A stretch of DNA of 64,000 nucleotides from Synechococcus sp. A15-62 (GCF_014280075.1 NZ_CP047950.1:372001-436000), one strand, 5' to 3'. Shown: positions 47,535 to 59,056, counted from the stretch's first letter. Notes: generated by a model not told the origin, from the sequence alone. Program-made: numbers and translations.

Positions 47535-49048
47535 GCTGCGCCGTTCTCTCCACCCAGGCCGAGCTGGAACGCTTCCGGGCCAACCTCAGTGGGCCGCTGC
47601 AATTCGTGCCCACCATGGGGGGGCTGCACCAAGGCCACGGTGAATTGATTCGCCGGGCCTCGGAACAGGGGCCTGTGCTGGTGAGTGTGTTCGTCAACCC
47701 ACTCCAATTCGGGCCAGCTGAAGACTTTGATCGCTACCCGCGAACGCTTGAAGCGGATCGGGGTTTAGCCGAATGTTGTGGTGCTCACGCCCTTTGGGCT
47801 CCGAGTGTTGATGCCATCTATCCAAGTGGGCTCCCGTCAGCGGTGTCGCGTTCAGCACCGGCAGACCTGCAGACCCATCTTTGTGGAGCTTCCCGTCCTG
47901 GTCACTTTGATGGTGTGGTCACGGTCGTGGCCCGGCTGCTGCAGCTGGTGGAGCCGTCTTGCCTTTGGCTGGGTGAGAAGGATTGGCAGCAGCTGGTGAT
48001 CCTGCGCCGGCTCGTGGTCGATCTTGATCTGGGCGTGGTGGTGAAGGGCGTTCCCACCGTTCGTGAATCAGATGGTCTGGCCTTGAGTTCCCGCAACCAA
48101 TACCTTTTCTCCGCTGATCGGGCTCGAGCCGCTGCTCTGCCGGCGGCACTACGTCATGCCGATCCCAGTGATCCGGAGAGTTCAGTGCGTCAGAGCCTCG
48201 CTAAAGCAGGGCTCGAAGTGGAGTATGTAGAGAGGGTCGATCCCCGCACCCTTCAGCCCTGTGGCTCTGAAACGGCCATCTCACTGTTGGCCGCGTCGGT
48301 GCGTTGCGGGACGACCCGTTTGATTGATCACGTCTTCCTGATGACCCGCCAGCCACTTGTTGCCATCGATGGCCCTGCCGGTGCGGGCAAAAGCACCGTG
48401 ACTCGGGCCTTTGCTGAGCGGATGGGGCTGGTTTACCTCGACACCGGTGCGATGTATCGGTCGGTGACCTGGTTGGTGCAACAGAACGGTGTGGAACCCA
48501 AGGATGCGGCGTCGATTGCACCGCTGTTGAACGACCTCGACCTTCAGCTGCGGTCGCTGCCCGGTGGCGGCCAGCAGGTCTTGGTGTATGGGCAGGACGT
48601 AAGTGACGCGATTCGCTCGCCGGAGGTCACCGCGTCGGTTTCGGCAGTGGCCGCTCACCGTTGCGTCAGGCAAGCACTGACCGCTCAACAGAAAGCGATG
48701 GGTGCCAAGGGTGGCTTGGTGGCAGAAGGCCGCGACATCGGCACCGCTGTTTTCCCGGATGCGGATCTGAAGGTGTTCCTCACGGCCACGGTGGGCGAAC
48801 GGGCCCGGCGCCGGGCTCTGGATCTGGAGCAGCGGGGCTTCCCGGTGCCTGAGCGATCTGAGCTTGAGGCACAGATCGCCGAACGGGATCACCTCGACAG
48901 CACCCGTGAGGAGGCTCCTCTGGTGCAGGCGGACGATGCCGTTGAGCTCGTGACCGATGGCATGAGCATCGAGGCTGTGATCGATGCCCTGGTGGGGCAG
49001 TTCCGGTCTCGGGTGGCTGAAGAAGCCTGGCCTACGCCGGCAGGCTGA
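47531..49048 (+). CDS. panC/cmk: Bifunctional pantoate-beta-alanine ligase / cytidylate kinase
   Basis: A fusion of pantothenate synthetase and CMP/dCMP kinase, characteristic of cyanobacteria. The PanC part (about 1-270) has the HIGH-like VPTMGGLHQGHGELI and KMSKS-like LSSRNQYLF. The Cmk part (about 275-505) has IDGPAGAGKSTVTRAFAERM, LDTGAMYRSV and GLVAEGRDIGTAVFPDA. The expected N-terminus (LSCAVLSTQAELERF before VPTMGG) is open back to 47522 but holds no ATG/GTG/TTG. CTG at 47531, with GAGGTG 5 nt upstream and a base overlap with the rlpA TGA, is the best start. GTG 47606 would cut off the first strand. Confidence 0.93.
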   Translation: MSCAVLSTQAELERFRANLSGPLQFVPTMGGLHQGHGELIRRASEQGPVLVSVFVNPLQFGPAEDFDRYPRTLEADRGLAECCGAHALWAPSVDAIYPSGLPSAVSRSAPADLQTHLCGASRPGHFDGVVTVVARLLQLVEPSCLWLGEKDWQQLVILRRLVVDLDLGVVVKGVPTVRESDGLALSSRNQYLFSADRARAAALPAALRHADPSDPESSVRQSLAKAGLEVEYVERVDPRTLQPCGSETAISLLAASVRCGTTRLIDHVFLMTRQPLVAIDGPAGAGKSTVTRAFAERMGLVYLDTGAMYRSVTWLVQQNGVEPKDAASIAPLLNDLDLQLRSLPGGGQQVLVYGQDVSDAIRSPEVTASVSAVAAHRCVRQALTAQQKAMGAKGGLVAEGRDIGTAVFPDADLKVFLTATVGERARRRALDLEQRGFPVPERSELEAQIAERDHLDSTREEAPLVQADDAVELVTDGMSIEAVIDALVGQFRSRVAEEAWPTPAG

Positions 49049-49511
49049 GCTCGTCGAGCAGGTTGGCGCAGGCATCCTCGAGCAGGTCGAGCACATGCTC
49101 GAAGCCCGCCTCGCCCCCGTAATAGGGATCCGGTACTTCCGTTTCAGAGAACCGGCCGGCGTAGCTGAGCATGGGCTTGATGCTGGCCGTTGCTCTGGGC
49201 CCGGCTTCGCGAGCCAGTCCCTGGACTGCCGCGAGATTGTCGTCGTCCATGGCCAGCACCAGATCGAAACTCGAGAAATCGTCGAGGCTGATCTGTCTTG
49301 CGCGGCTGGGGAGGTTGATGCCGCGACGGTTGGCTGCAGCCTGCATGCGTCGGTCTGCCGGGTTGCCCACATGCCATCCGCCCGTCCCGGCGGAATCCAC
49401 CACGAACTGATCACTGAGGCCACGCTCTTCAAGCAGATGCAGGAAGACGCCTTCGGCTGCTGGTGAGCGGCAGATGTTGCCGAGGCAGACGAACAACAGT
49501 TTCTGGGTCAT
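49032..49511 (-). CDS. Low-molecular-weight protein tyrosine phosphatase
   Basis: The 159-aa product has the P-loop FVCLGNICRSPAAEGVF (C-x5-R-S, about residues 7-23) and the general-acid loop VPDPYYGG at about 126-133. Both are intact, so it should be active on phosphotyrosine or arginine. It overlaps rpcF by ATGA and is last in the rpcT-rpcE-rpcF run, suggesting a regulatory link to phycobilisome genes. Its 3' end overlaps panC-cmk (convergent) by 17 bp. Confidence 0.93.
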   Translation of the reverse strand: MTQKLLFVCLGNICRSPAAEGVFLHLLEERGLSDQFVVDSAGTGGWHVGNPADRRMQAAANRRGINLPSRARQISLDDFSSFDLVLAMDDDNLAAVQGLAREAGPRATASIKPMLSYAGRFSETEVPDPYYGGEAGFEHVLDLLEDACANLLDELSLPA

Positions 49512-50140
49512 CCGGCGTTGAGGCGTTGGAGGGCTTTCAGGGCCCGCAGCTGCACCACCCTGACACCCTCCGCATCGGATGCGAGCTGGTTCAGTGCGCC
49601 CCGGCCCTGTTCGGCCAGGTGCGCTGAAACAGCTGTGCTGTTCAAGCGTTGCTCGAGTCCGTAGGCCGCTGCGTAACGCACCACCCACTCGTCGTCTCGC
49701 ACGGCTTTGAGCAGTCCCTTGAAACAGCGCTCAAGCTGATCGTGCGCTGCGCCTTCACTGAGTTCCAAGTCCGCCAGGCCACGGGTTGCGGAGCGCCGCA
49801 CGCTTGGTGCAATGTCGGCCTGAAGGGCATGCTCCAGGAGGTCAAGACCCCGTGGATCCCGCAGGGCGGCAATCACCTTCACCACCCAGGCCCGTGCGCC
49901 GTAATTGCGGGCATCCAGGCTCACCAGAAGGATGGGAACGATGTCCCGTCCCAGTTGAATCAGCCCCTGTGTTGCCACGGCTGCCACCGCTGGATTGTTG
50001 AACCCCAGCACCTTCACGAGCGGTTTGGTGGCCTCAAGGTCGTTCAGTGCACAAAGGGCTTGCGTTGCTTTAACCAGCTCAGGAGTGCTGGTGGCTAGCT
50101 CGAGCGTCTGAAGCGCCTGGTCCAATGCTGTGCTGGTCAT
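49508..50140 (-). CDS. rpcF: Phycocyanin bilin lyase subunit F (CpcF/RpcF type)
   Basis: Forms a heterodimer with the E subunit and ligates a bilin to Cys84 of the R-phycocyanin alpha subunit. The 210-aa product is an array of HEAT-like helical repeats (CALNDLEATKPLVKVLGF; AVAAVATQGLIQLGRDIVP; VRRSATRGLADLELSEGA). The E and F functions are separate genes here, not the fused RpcG lyase-isomerase, which argues for phycoerythrobilin or phycocyanobilin rather than urobilin at this site. Start and stop overlap both neighbours. Confidence 0.88.
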   Translation of the reverse strand: MTSTALDQALQTLELATSTPELVKATQALCALNDLEATKPLVKVLGFNNPAVAAVATQGLIQLGRDIVPILLVSLDARNYGARAWVVKVIAALRDPRGLDLLEHALQADIAPSVRRSATRGLADLELSEGAAHDQLERCFKGLLKAVRDDEWVVRYAAAYGLEQRLNSTAVSAHLAEQGRGALNQLASDAEGVRVVQLRALKALQRLNAG

Positions 50141-50916
50141 CAGAGCAGTCCGTCCATTGCGTCGAGGACGTCATTGGGGTCGACGTTGCGTTCCGCTACC
50201 TCTCGGAGTGCAACCAGCTTGAGGCTGGGTTCCACCGCAGCCGAGCGGATCGAGGGCACGGCGGCGAGCCAGCCGGTGGCGCCGAGGTCGAGCAGCGCGC
50301 CACGGCGCACCAGGGGTTCTGGATGGTTCAGCAGCTTTTTCAGTTCCATCCCCCACTGATCAAGACCGGTCAGCTGCAGCAAGGCTCGGCAGGCCGCTGA
50401 ACGGATCAATGGCCGCGGGTGCTCCGTGAACGGATGAATCACAGCGAGATTGCTGCTGCTGCTATCACCAATGTCACCGAGGGCTTCCAGCAACGCTTCA
50501 CAGGGTTCGTTGAGCAAGGGGGATGAGGGTTGCTCAGCTCCTGCTTCCTCCAATCCACTGGCCAGCAAGGCGCGGATGCCCACAACAGCCCCACAGCTGC
50601 CCATGGCACCAAGCGTGCGGACCACCTCCTCCCGCACGGTGTAATCGTTGGAGTGCAGCAGCGCCAGAAGAGGTTGTTCTGCTCTCATGTCCCTGAGCAG
50701 ACCGAGGGCACGGATCGCGTTGAGAGCGACACCGCGCTGCTCTGGATCAATCGGCGTGGCATCCAGTGCTTCAAGAGCTCTGAGCAGAAGAGGGATGGCA
50801 TCAGGATGCTGGCTGCGCATTTTTCCGAGCCACCAGGCGGCGTAGTACCGCGCCGAAGGGTCCTCCGTCTGGCGGAGGTTTTGGATCACCTGCGTTTCAT
50901 TCAGCGGTTCCATCAC
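50140..50916 (-). CDS. rpcE: Phycocyanin bilin lyase subunit E (CpcE/RpcE type)
   Basis: The partner of the F subunit above. The 258-aa product has the CpcE opening (IQNLRQTEDPSARYYAAWWLGKMR) and four or more HEAT-like repeats (EEVVRTLGAMGSCGAVVGIR; IRSAACRALLQLTGLDQ; VRRGALLDLGATGWLAAVP). The TGATG overlap with rpcF and ATGA overlap with rpcT point to tight coupling and equimolar E/F synthesis. Confidence 0.9.
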   Translation of the reverse strand: MMEPLNETQVIQNLRQTEDPSARYYAAWWLGKMRSQHPDAIPLLLRALEALDATPIDPEQRGVALNAIRALGLLRDMRAEQPLLALLHSNDYTVREEVVRTLGAMGSCGAVVGIRALLASGLEEAGAEQPSSPLLNEPCEALLEALGDIGDSSSSNLAVIHPFTEHPRPLIRSAACRALLQLTGLDQWGMELKKLLNHPEPLVRRGALLDLGATGWLAAVPSIRSAAVEPSLKLVALREVAERNVDPNDVLDAMDGLL

Positions 50917-51506
50917 ACCCAGGCCGATGCCATGTCGGCTGTCCAGCTTTCAGTTCGTTTGAACCGGAACGGCCCTGCCACCGAGCCCCAGCAACGCTCA
51001 TTTGTGTCCGGGTCATGACCGCGATCGAGGGTCGCAAGGGAGTCGCCCTGCAAATGAAAGCTGCTCACCAGCACGGTGTCTTTGCCATTCCGTTGCACGA
51101 TGCATTTGCAGCCTGGTTCCATGGCGCCGTGGTAGCCGTCTGGTTGTTCGAGCACTTGGTAGTGGCACTGATCCAGGCTGATCAGGTCGCTGTCCTGAAT
51201 GGCAAGGCGCAGTTGAGGATCAAACGTGGCTCCGGCGAAGCGTTTCGGATCGCGGAAGATGTGATTCCAGAGCTTGATGGCGCCGGAGGTCTGCTCTTCA
51301 GCGCGGATCATGCGCAACCGATAGGGATGCTTGGGATCAACGGCATAGGTCTGTTCGAGCAGGATCGACCCTGGATGGAGCTGTATAAGTGGGCGATACC
51401 TCAGAAAGATGTGGGCATAGAGGGGTGGGTTGTCGAAGGCTTGCTGCTGGTTGCTGTATTCGCCGCAGAGCAGGTTGAGAAAACGCCGAATGTTGGGGGT
51501 GATCAC
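50913..51506 (-). CDS. rpcT: CpcT/RpcT-type bilin lyase
   Basis: A T-type lyase that attaches a bilin to Cys153 of the phycocyanin beta subunit. The 197-aa product has the family features: FLNLLCGEYSNQQQAFDNPP at about residues 9-28, YRLRMIRAE, GCKCIVQRNG and the C-terminal WGSVAGPFRFKRT. The start is a GTG 31 bp beyond the rpcBA terminator, so expression probably relies on read-through from rpcBA. Confidence 0.9.
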   Translation of the reverse strand: MITPNIRRFLNLLCGEYSNQQQAFDNPPLYAHIFLRYRPLIQLHPGSILLEQTYAVDPKHPYRLRMIRAEEQTSGAIKLWNHIFRDPKRFAGATFDPQLRLAIQDSDLISLDQCHYQVLEQPDGYHGAMEPGCKCIVQRNGKDTVLVSSFHLQGDSLATLDRGHDPDTNERCWGSVAGPFRFKRTESWTADMASAWV

Positions 51507-51536
51507 AGCGCTCTGATGGGGCCGAAAAAGAACAAT

Positions 51537-51560
51537 AAAAAAAGCCCCCCGAGGGGGGCT
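51537..51560 (-). terminator. Intrinsic terminator after rpcBA
   Basis: On the minus strand a GC-rich hairpin (AGCCCCCC / GGGGGGCT, loop TC-centred) is followed by a run of seven T, about 20 bp after the rpcA stop. It sits between the abundant structural genes and the lyase genes, so partial termination would set their ratio. Confidence 0.9.
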
Positions 51561-51580
51561 TGGAACGCAACGTCAGCTGA

Positions 51581-52069
51581 TCAGATCAGGGCGTTGATGG
51601 CGTAATCGATGTAGCTGTTGGCTTCGGTGGCAGCGTCGCCGCTGAGACCGTGGTTGGCCTTGATGTGCTTCAGAGCTTCCACGTACCAGGAGGGGGAGAG
51701 CTCGAAAGTGCGGTTGATCTCGTCCAGACCGGCGATCAGGTAGTCGTCCATGGGGCCGGTACCACCAGCGACCAGGCAATAGGTGATCATGCGCAGGTAG
51801 TAGCCCACGTCACGGGAGCACTTGGCTTTGCCTTCGGGGGTGGCTGAATAGTTCGGCCCAGCCATCTGGGTGGTGTAGGGGAACTTGGTGTACACGGCCT
51901 GGGCAGCGCCGTTCACCAGGGAATCAGCCTTGCTGGTAAGAGCCTTAGCAGCTTCGAGGCTGGCCTTGGCGCGATTGAAACGACCGGAGGCAGCTTGAAC
52001 TTCGGTGTTGCTCAGGAAACGTCCCTGAGAATCAGCTGCTGCAACAGCTTCGGTGAGAGGGGTTTTCAT
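51581..52069 (-). CDS. rpcA: R-phycocyanin alpha subunit
   Basis: A rod antenna protein of the phycobilisome. The 162-aa product has the alpha-PC length and the single chromophore cysteine Cys84 in [14 protein letters not shown], and ends [14 protein letters not shown]. The rpc name follows from the phycoerythrin-rich context (pebAB, cpeBA); from sequence alone it could be called cpcA. The 37 bp after rpcB are pyrimidine-rich (TTCTCCTAACCA) with no Shine-Dalgarno. Confidence 0.95.
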   Translation of the reverse strand: MKTPLTEAVAAADSQGRFLSNTEVQAASGRFNRAKASLEAAKALTSKADSLVNGAAQAVYTKFPYTTQMAGPNYSATPEGKAKCSRDVGYYLRMITYCLVAGGTGPMDDYLIAGLDEINRTFELSPSWYVEALKHIKANHGLSGDAATEANSYIDYAINALI

Positions 52070-52106
52070 TGGTTAGGAGAAGTAAGACGTCGAATCAACG
52101 CGTCGA

Positions 52107-52625
52107 TCAGGCGACGGAAGCTGCGGCTTTGTCGAAGTAGGTGCCGATTTCGCTGCTCAGGGAGGCGCAGTCACCAGCTGAGATGCCAGCTTTGTCGTTG
52201 ACGAGTGCCAGAGCGGCTTCCTTCATCATGTTGACTCCAGCTGCAACCGAAGCACCGGGAGTGCCGAGGGCCAGGTAGGTCTCGCGAAGGCCGTTCAGGC
52301 AGCGGTCTTCCATCACGGAAGAATCACCGGTGAAAGCGGAGTAGGTGACGTAACGCAGGATGATCTCCATGTCGCGAAGGCAAGCAGCCATACGACGGGA
52401 GGTGTAGGCGTTACCACCGGGGGAAATCAAAGAAGGCTGTTGGGCAAACAGCTGACGAGCGGCCGAAGCAACGATGCTGGAGGCGTTGCTGGAGATGCGG
52501 TTAACGGCATCCAGACGCTTGTTGCTGTCGGAAACCATGGCAGCGAGGGCGTCGATCTCGCTGGTGCTGATGAATTGTCCCCGGGCATCGGCCTGGGCGA
52601 CAACCTTGGTGAAGGCGTCGAACAT
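52107..52625 (-). CDS. rpcB: R-phycocyanin beta subunit
   Basis: The 172-aa product has both chromophore cysteines: Cys82 in [15 protein letters not shown] and Cys153 in [17 protein letters not shown], and the methyl-asparagine region near residue 72 ([10 protein letters not shown]). It starts [19 protein letters not shown] weak AGGA lies 9 nt before the ATG. It is the first structural gene of rpcBA, downstream of pebB and a 30-aa ORF. Confidence 0.96.
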   Translation of the reverse strand: MFDAFTKVVAQADARGQFISTSEIDALAAMVSDSNKRLDAVNRISSNASSIVASAARQLFAQQPSLISPGGNAYTSRRMAACLRDMEIILRYVTYSAFTGDSSVMEDRCLNGLRETYLALGTPGASVAAGVNMMKEAALALVNDKAGISAGDCASLSSEIGTYFDKAAASVA

Positions 52626-52663
52626 GGTTGTTGTTCCTGTGAACTACGTCTGGAGCGGGAATC

Positions 52664-52756
52664 TCAGACTTGAAAGGGATGTTTGAAGGCTATTGCCTCC
52701 ATCCCGTCGCCCGCGATTCTGGCCAACAGCTCGGGAGCGTCCCGAAAGCTGTTCAT
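52664..52756 (-). CDS. Candidate 30-aa small ORF between pebB and rpcB
   Basis: An open frame encoding MNSFRDAPELLARIAGDGME plus ten more residues ending HPFQV. It starts 5 bp after the pebB stop with GGGAG 9 nt upstream of its ATG, and ends 38 bp before rpcB. Predicted as one amphipathic helix with a short tail. It could be a small phycobilisome-related peptide or a leader influencing rpcB. Chance occurrence cannot be excluded at this length. Confidence 0.45.
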   Translation of the reverse strand: MNSFRDAPELLARIAGDGMEAIAFKHPFQV

Positions 52757-52761
52757 AATGC

Positions 52762-54898
<2,137 letters not shown>

Positions 54899-54957
54899 TG
54901 GTTTGTGCTTTCAAGAAAATTAATTAATACAGGCGAACCGGTAAAATTTTTTGCAAT

Positions 54958-55191
54958 TCAAGACTTGCTCTGTTGCGTATTCCTCTGCGCAACCAGCTGT
55001 GACATCACCTCGTCGAGTCTTTGGAGCTCTGGGTGTGCTGCAACAGTGGCGTCAATCTTTTTCTGTGATAGTCGCAGTTTTTTACCCAAGCCAACTACAT
55101 CTTGAAAAAGTCTTTCCCTGTAGGCAGCTAATTCATCGATGGACTCTTGCAACTCTTCAAGGGTAGGTAAATCGGACGCTGCGTTGTCCAT
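54958..55191 (-). CDS. Small coiled-coil protein of the phycobilisome locus (77 aa)
   Basis: Not recognised beyond being one of the small uncharacterised ORFs found in marine Synechococcus rod loci. The start MDNAASDLPTLEELQESIDE is chosen over an open frame 28 codons longer. Almost all of it predicts as coiled coil (LAAYRERLFQDVVGLGKKLR; KIDATVAAHPELQRLDEVMS) with a Gln/Ser tail. It is upstream of cpeS on the same strand (59 bp) and divergent from cpeB. Confidence 0.6.
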   Translation of the reverse strand: MDNAASDLPTLEELQESIDELAAYRERLFQDVVGLGKKLRLSQKKIDATVAAHPELQRLDEVMSQLVAQRNTQQSKS

Positions 55192-56053
<862 letters not shown>

Positions 56054-56105
56054 TCTCCTGACGATCAAGTCTTCTCTCCTTACCTTCTCAGCACCTTTTA
56101 CCTAA

Positions 56106-56609
<504 letters not shown>

Positions 56610-56631
56610 TCAACTCGAGATTTTAGGGAAA

Positions 56632-56660
56632 GGGGGGAGCAGTTGCTCCCCCCTTTTTTT
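56632..56660 (+). terminator. Intrinsic terminator after cpeBA
   Basis: A perfect 9-bp stem (GGGGGGAGC / GCTCCCCCC) with a 4-nt loop (AGTT), followed by seven T, begins 22 bp after the cpeA stop. It separates the abundant cpeBA transcript from the following small ORF. Confidence 0.95.
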
Positions 56661-56743
56661 GTGTCAGCCAGATGGAAGACCACTGATCATCCATCACAGA
56701 CAAGCTGAAATTCCATTAGATTTATCACAGGTGTATTTTTTTG

Positions 56744-57178
56744 ATGACGACGTTTGTTCTATCTCATAACTTACAGGTTCAATCAGATCTCGTACCTGCA
56801 TTGAATTTTGAACTACTTGCTCAAAAACTTAAATCTCTTTCGAAAAATATTTCTTCAACGGTAGTTTTAAATCACCCTCATTGGAAACTCTCTATATCAT
56901 CTGATTTGTCTCCCCAAGATATGGCTGTTGATTTGGTGCAAACTTGGTCTGAACACCGTCGTCAACTCGGACACGACATGAACCACGTTGTCCTGGCACT
57001 TGGTGGAAGGAAAGATTCCCAAGCTTCTCCTGGAGCTCCACTCCAGGAGGGATATTGGGGTGTTGATATGGTTGAAACGCCTGATGAAAGCACTTTTCTT
57101 CAAGCGATCAACTGGGAAGCTCTTAAGGCTGGACGACCCGAAGATGCGATTTTTGAAGTTTCTTCGAGAGCCTCATAG
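56744..57178 (+). CDS. Uncharacterised phycobilisome-locus protein (144 aa)
   Basis: Not recognised. The start MTTFVLSHNLQVQSDLVPAL is used; a TTG one codon upstream is less likely. The product has an N-terminal alpha/beta-looking part, LSPQDMAVDLVQTWSEHRRQ, and a C-terminal region EGYWGVDMVETPDESTFLQA. There is no signal peptide, Cys cluster or HEAT pattern. It follows the cpeBA terminator and converges with the next small gene (7 bp between). It is AT-rich like the island to the right. Confidence 0.6.
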   Translation: MTTFVLSHNLQVQSDLVPALNFELLAQKLKSLSKNISSTVVLNHPHWKLSISSDLSPQDMAVDLVQTWSEHRRQLGHDMNHVVLALGGRKDSQASPGAPLQEGYWGVDMVETPDESTFLQAINWEALKAGRPEDAIFEVSSRAS

Positions 57179-57185
57179 ATCTTGA

Positions 57186-57542
57186 TCAGGCTTGTTTCCG
57201 ACGATTCCTACGACGGCTAGAGGTACTTTTACGTTTGTTGGCCTCTGGCTTGTCTGAGTCTGCTTTTTCTTTCTTATTAGAACTGGTTTCTTTTTGGGGT
57301 GTTAATTTCTCTACTAGTTTCCGAACCTTGGATGTAGACGTTTGCTTTTTAGGTGCTGGTATTAAAGGCTGGTCCGCTGCGCTCCAGCCAACGGATGTTA
57401 TCGGTGTATTGCAACTTCTAAAGGATTTCATCCATTGCGCCATGAACCGGGTGTCCACGCAAACTGTGTGGGAAGTTGAGGGCCTGCAGCCGTCCATCAC
57501 ACCAGTGGAAACATGGATCAATCGTCCGGGGAAAGGTCCCAT
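57186..57542 (-). CDS. Hypothetical protein with highly basic tail (118 aa)
   Basis: The N-terminal half (MGPFPGRLIHVSTGVMDGCR; TRFMAQWMKSFRSCNTPITS) looks globular. The C-terminal half is a Lys/Ser/Glu-rich region ending in RKSTSSRRRNRRKQA, which could bind nucleic acid or the acidic phycobilisome surface. An overlapping plus-strand frame of similar size looks less protein-like. It is divergent from cpeY by 134 bp. Function unknown. Confidence 0.5.
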   Translation of the reverse strand: MGPFPGRLIHVSTGVMDGCRPSTSHTVCVDTRFMAQWMKSFRSCNTPITSVGWSAADQPLIPAPKKQTSTSKVRKLVEKLTPQKETSSNKKEKADSDKPEANKRKSTSSRRRNRRKQA

Positions 57543-57676
57543 ATTTTTTGTAGTGGCTCAGAAGAATTTTGCCTCCGGTATCGTCTGATGGCAAGCTTGC
57601 TATTACTTTCTTATTCCAACAGGCCCCATTGAATTACGCACCTCAAGTAGAATCATCCGAATGTTGACCGTTACTG

Positions 57677-59002
57677 ATGACTGGTCTTTTCGATAATATT
57701 CATGCTGGCTTGGATCAACAGGGAGCAATTGATATCTTGTCTAAAGAAGTTGGTATTCTGGAGAGTGAGAGTGATTATTATATGGCTATTTCTCATTTGA
57801 TTAATTTTCCTGGCCCAAAAACAAGCCAAGCTTTATTGGCATTTCTGGATAAGTGTTCTGCGGATGTGCCTGTAGGTCTTGCACAACGAAAGGCTGTAGA
57901 AGTTCTTGCGCGATTAGGGATTGTAGAGGCTACGTCCAAAATTGCAAGTTTTTTAAGTAGCTCTGATGTGTATATGGTTGAGAATGCTGCTTGGGCTTTG
58001 TCTCATTTGAACTGTCAAGATCCTGAAGTGCACCAACATATGATCGATTTGTTAGATGATGCTAGCCAGAATCAAAGAGTCCTAATTCAAAGTCTCTCAA
58101 AGCTTTCTGTTAAAGCAGCAATTTCGACTATTTCAGTACACACAGCCCATGAAAAGACTTCGGTCCGTGGTGCTGCCATCGCTGCCATGATTCATCTATC
58201 TGGTGATCAATCCCATCTGGCTGATCTTTCAGATCATTTGTATGGCGCCAATCAAATGGATCGTCAGTCGGCTGTGCAGGATGTGATCGATGCGAATGCT
58301 GTTGAGCTTTTGTCTGATTTGATGCAAGCACCAATCTCGCCTGCGTTCCGGATGCGAGCTGTGAGATCTCTCTTGAATAACCCGTCCAATAAACTCTCAG
58401 ACAATGATTCACTATCAGCGGTAGATCAAGTTTTGCTTGACGATCCTCGTTTGATCACTGTCCTTCATCATTACGGCGATCCTTTGCCTACAAAGCTACT
58501 GATTGACGGATTGTTCCACCCCGATTTTAGTCGTTGCTATCTTGCGATGCAGGCACTAATAAAACGTGATGCCCAAGAGATTTGGAGAGCTATTGAGAAT
58601 TGCTGGCAAGATAAAGCCCACAATGACTATGGTGCACACTATTTTTTGATGCGATTGTTTGGCCTTGTTGAAGGTTGGACAGAAGAAGCATTGCTTGATA
58701 TTCGCAAAATTCTCTCAGATGCTATTACAGATAAGCGTCCTCAATTTAGAAAATCACCTCCAGCTGCTTTGCTTTCTTACGCTCGGCTGTTTCCTGAGCA
58801 ATGCATGTGCTTCCTGGATCATTGTTTGTCTGGTGATAATAAGCTTAGTTGGGATATGCGTTATGCAGGCCTCCTCTTGATCCAATCTGATCAGAGCGAC
58901 CATCTCAAAAATCAATATCAATGTCAATTGCAAACGCTTGTCAATGCTGATGTTGATAATTTGGTGCAGCTCAAAGCGAAAAGCATTCTGGATTGTAGAT
59001 AA
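57677..59002 (+). CDS. cpeY: Phycoerythrin bilin lyase CpeY (E/F type)
   Basis: CpeY, aided by CpeZ, attaches phycoerythrobilin to Cys82 of CpeA. The 441-aa product is an all-helical HEAT-repeat protein with many A-x-L/I-x-x-L units (AQRKAVEVLARLGIVEATSK; ENAAWALSHLNCQDPEVHQH; RAVRSLLNNPSNKLSDNDSL) and the conserved HYGDPLPTKLLIDGLFHPDF and YGAHYFLMRLFGLVEG. MpeY/Q-type paralogs are the alternative; length and the cpeZ neighbour favour CpeY. AT-rich codon use. Confidence 0.85.
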   Translation: MTGLFDNIHAGLDQQGAIDILSKEVGILESESDYYMAISHLINFPGPKTSQALLAFLDKCSADVPVGLAQRKAVEVLARLGIVEATSKIASFLSSSDVYMVENAAWALSHLNCQDPEVHQHMIDLLDDASQNQRVLIQSLSKLSVKAAISTISVHTAHEKTSVRGAAIAAMIHLSGDQSHLADLSDHLYGANQMDRQSAVQDVIDANAVELLSDLMQAPISPAFRMRAVRSLLNNPSNKLSDNDSLSAVDQVLLDDPRLITVLHHYGDPLPTKLLIDGLFHPDFSRCYLAMQALIKRDAQEIWRAIENCWQDKAHNDYGAHYFLMRLFGLVEGWTEEALLDIRKILSDAITDKRPQFRKSPPAALLSYARLFPEQCMCFLDHCLSGDNKLSWDMRYAGLLLIQSDQSDHLKNQYQCQLQTLVNADVDNLVQLKAKSILDCR

Positions 59003-59056
59003 GAACTAAGTTTGAACCCAAATGGCCTTAGTCAACAATGCTAGTATTAAGTACAG

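Noticed and set aside
57235-57588. 117-aa plus-strand frame overlapping the basic-tailed gene
   Set aside because: Mostly complementary to the Lys/Ser/Arg tail; hydrophobic runs look like antisense artefacts. Kept as an alternative only.
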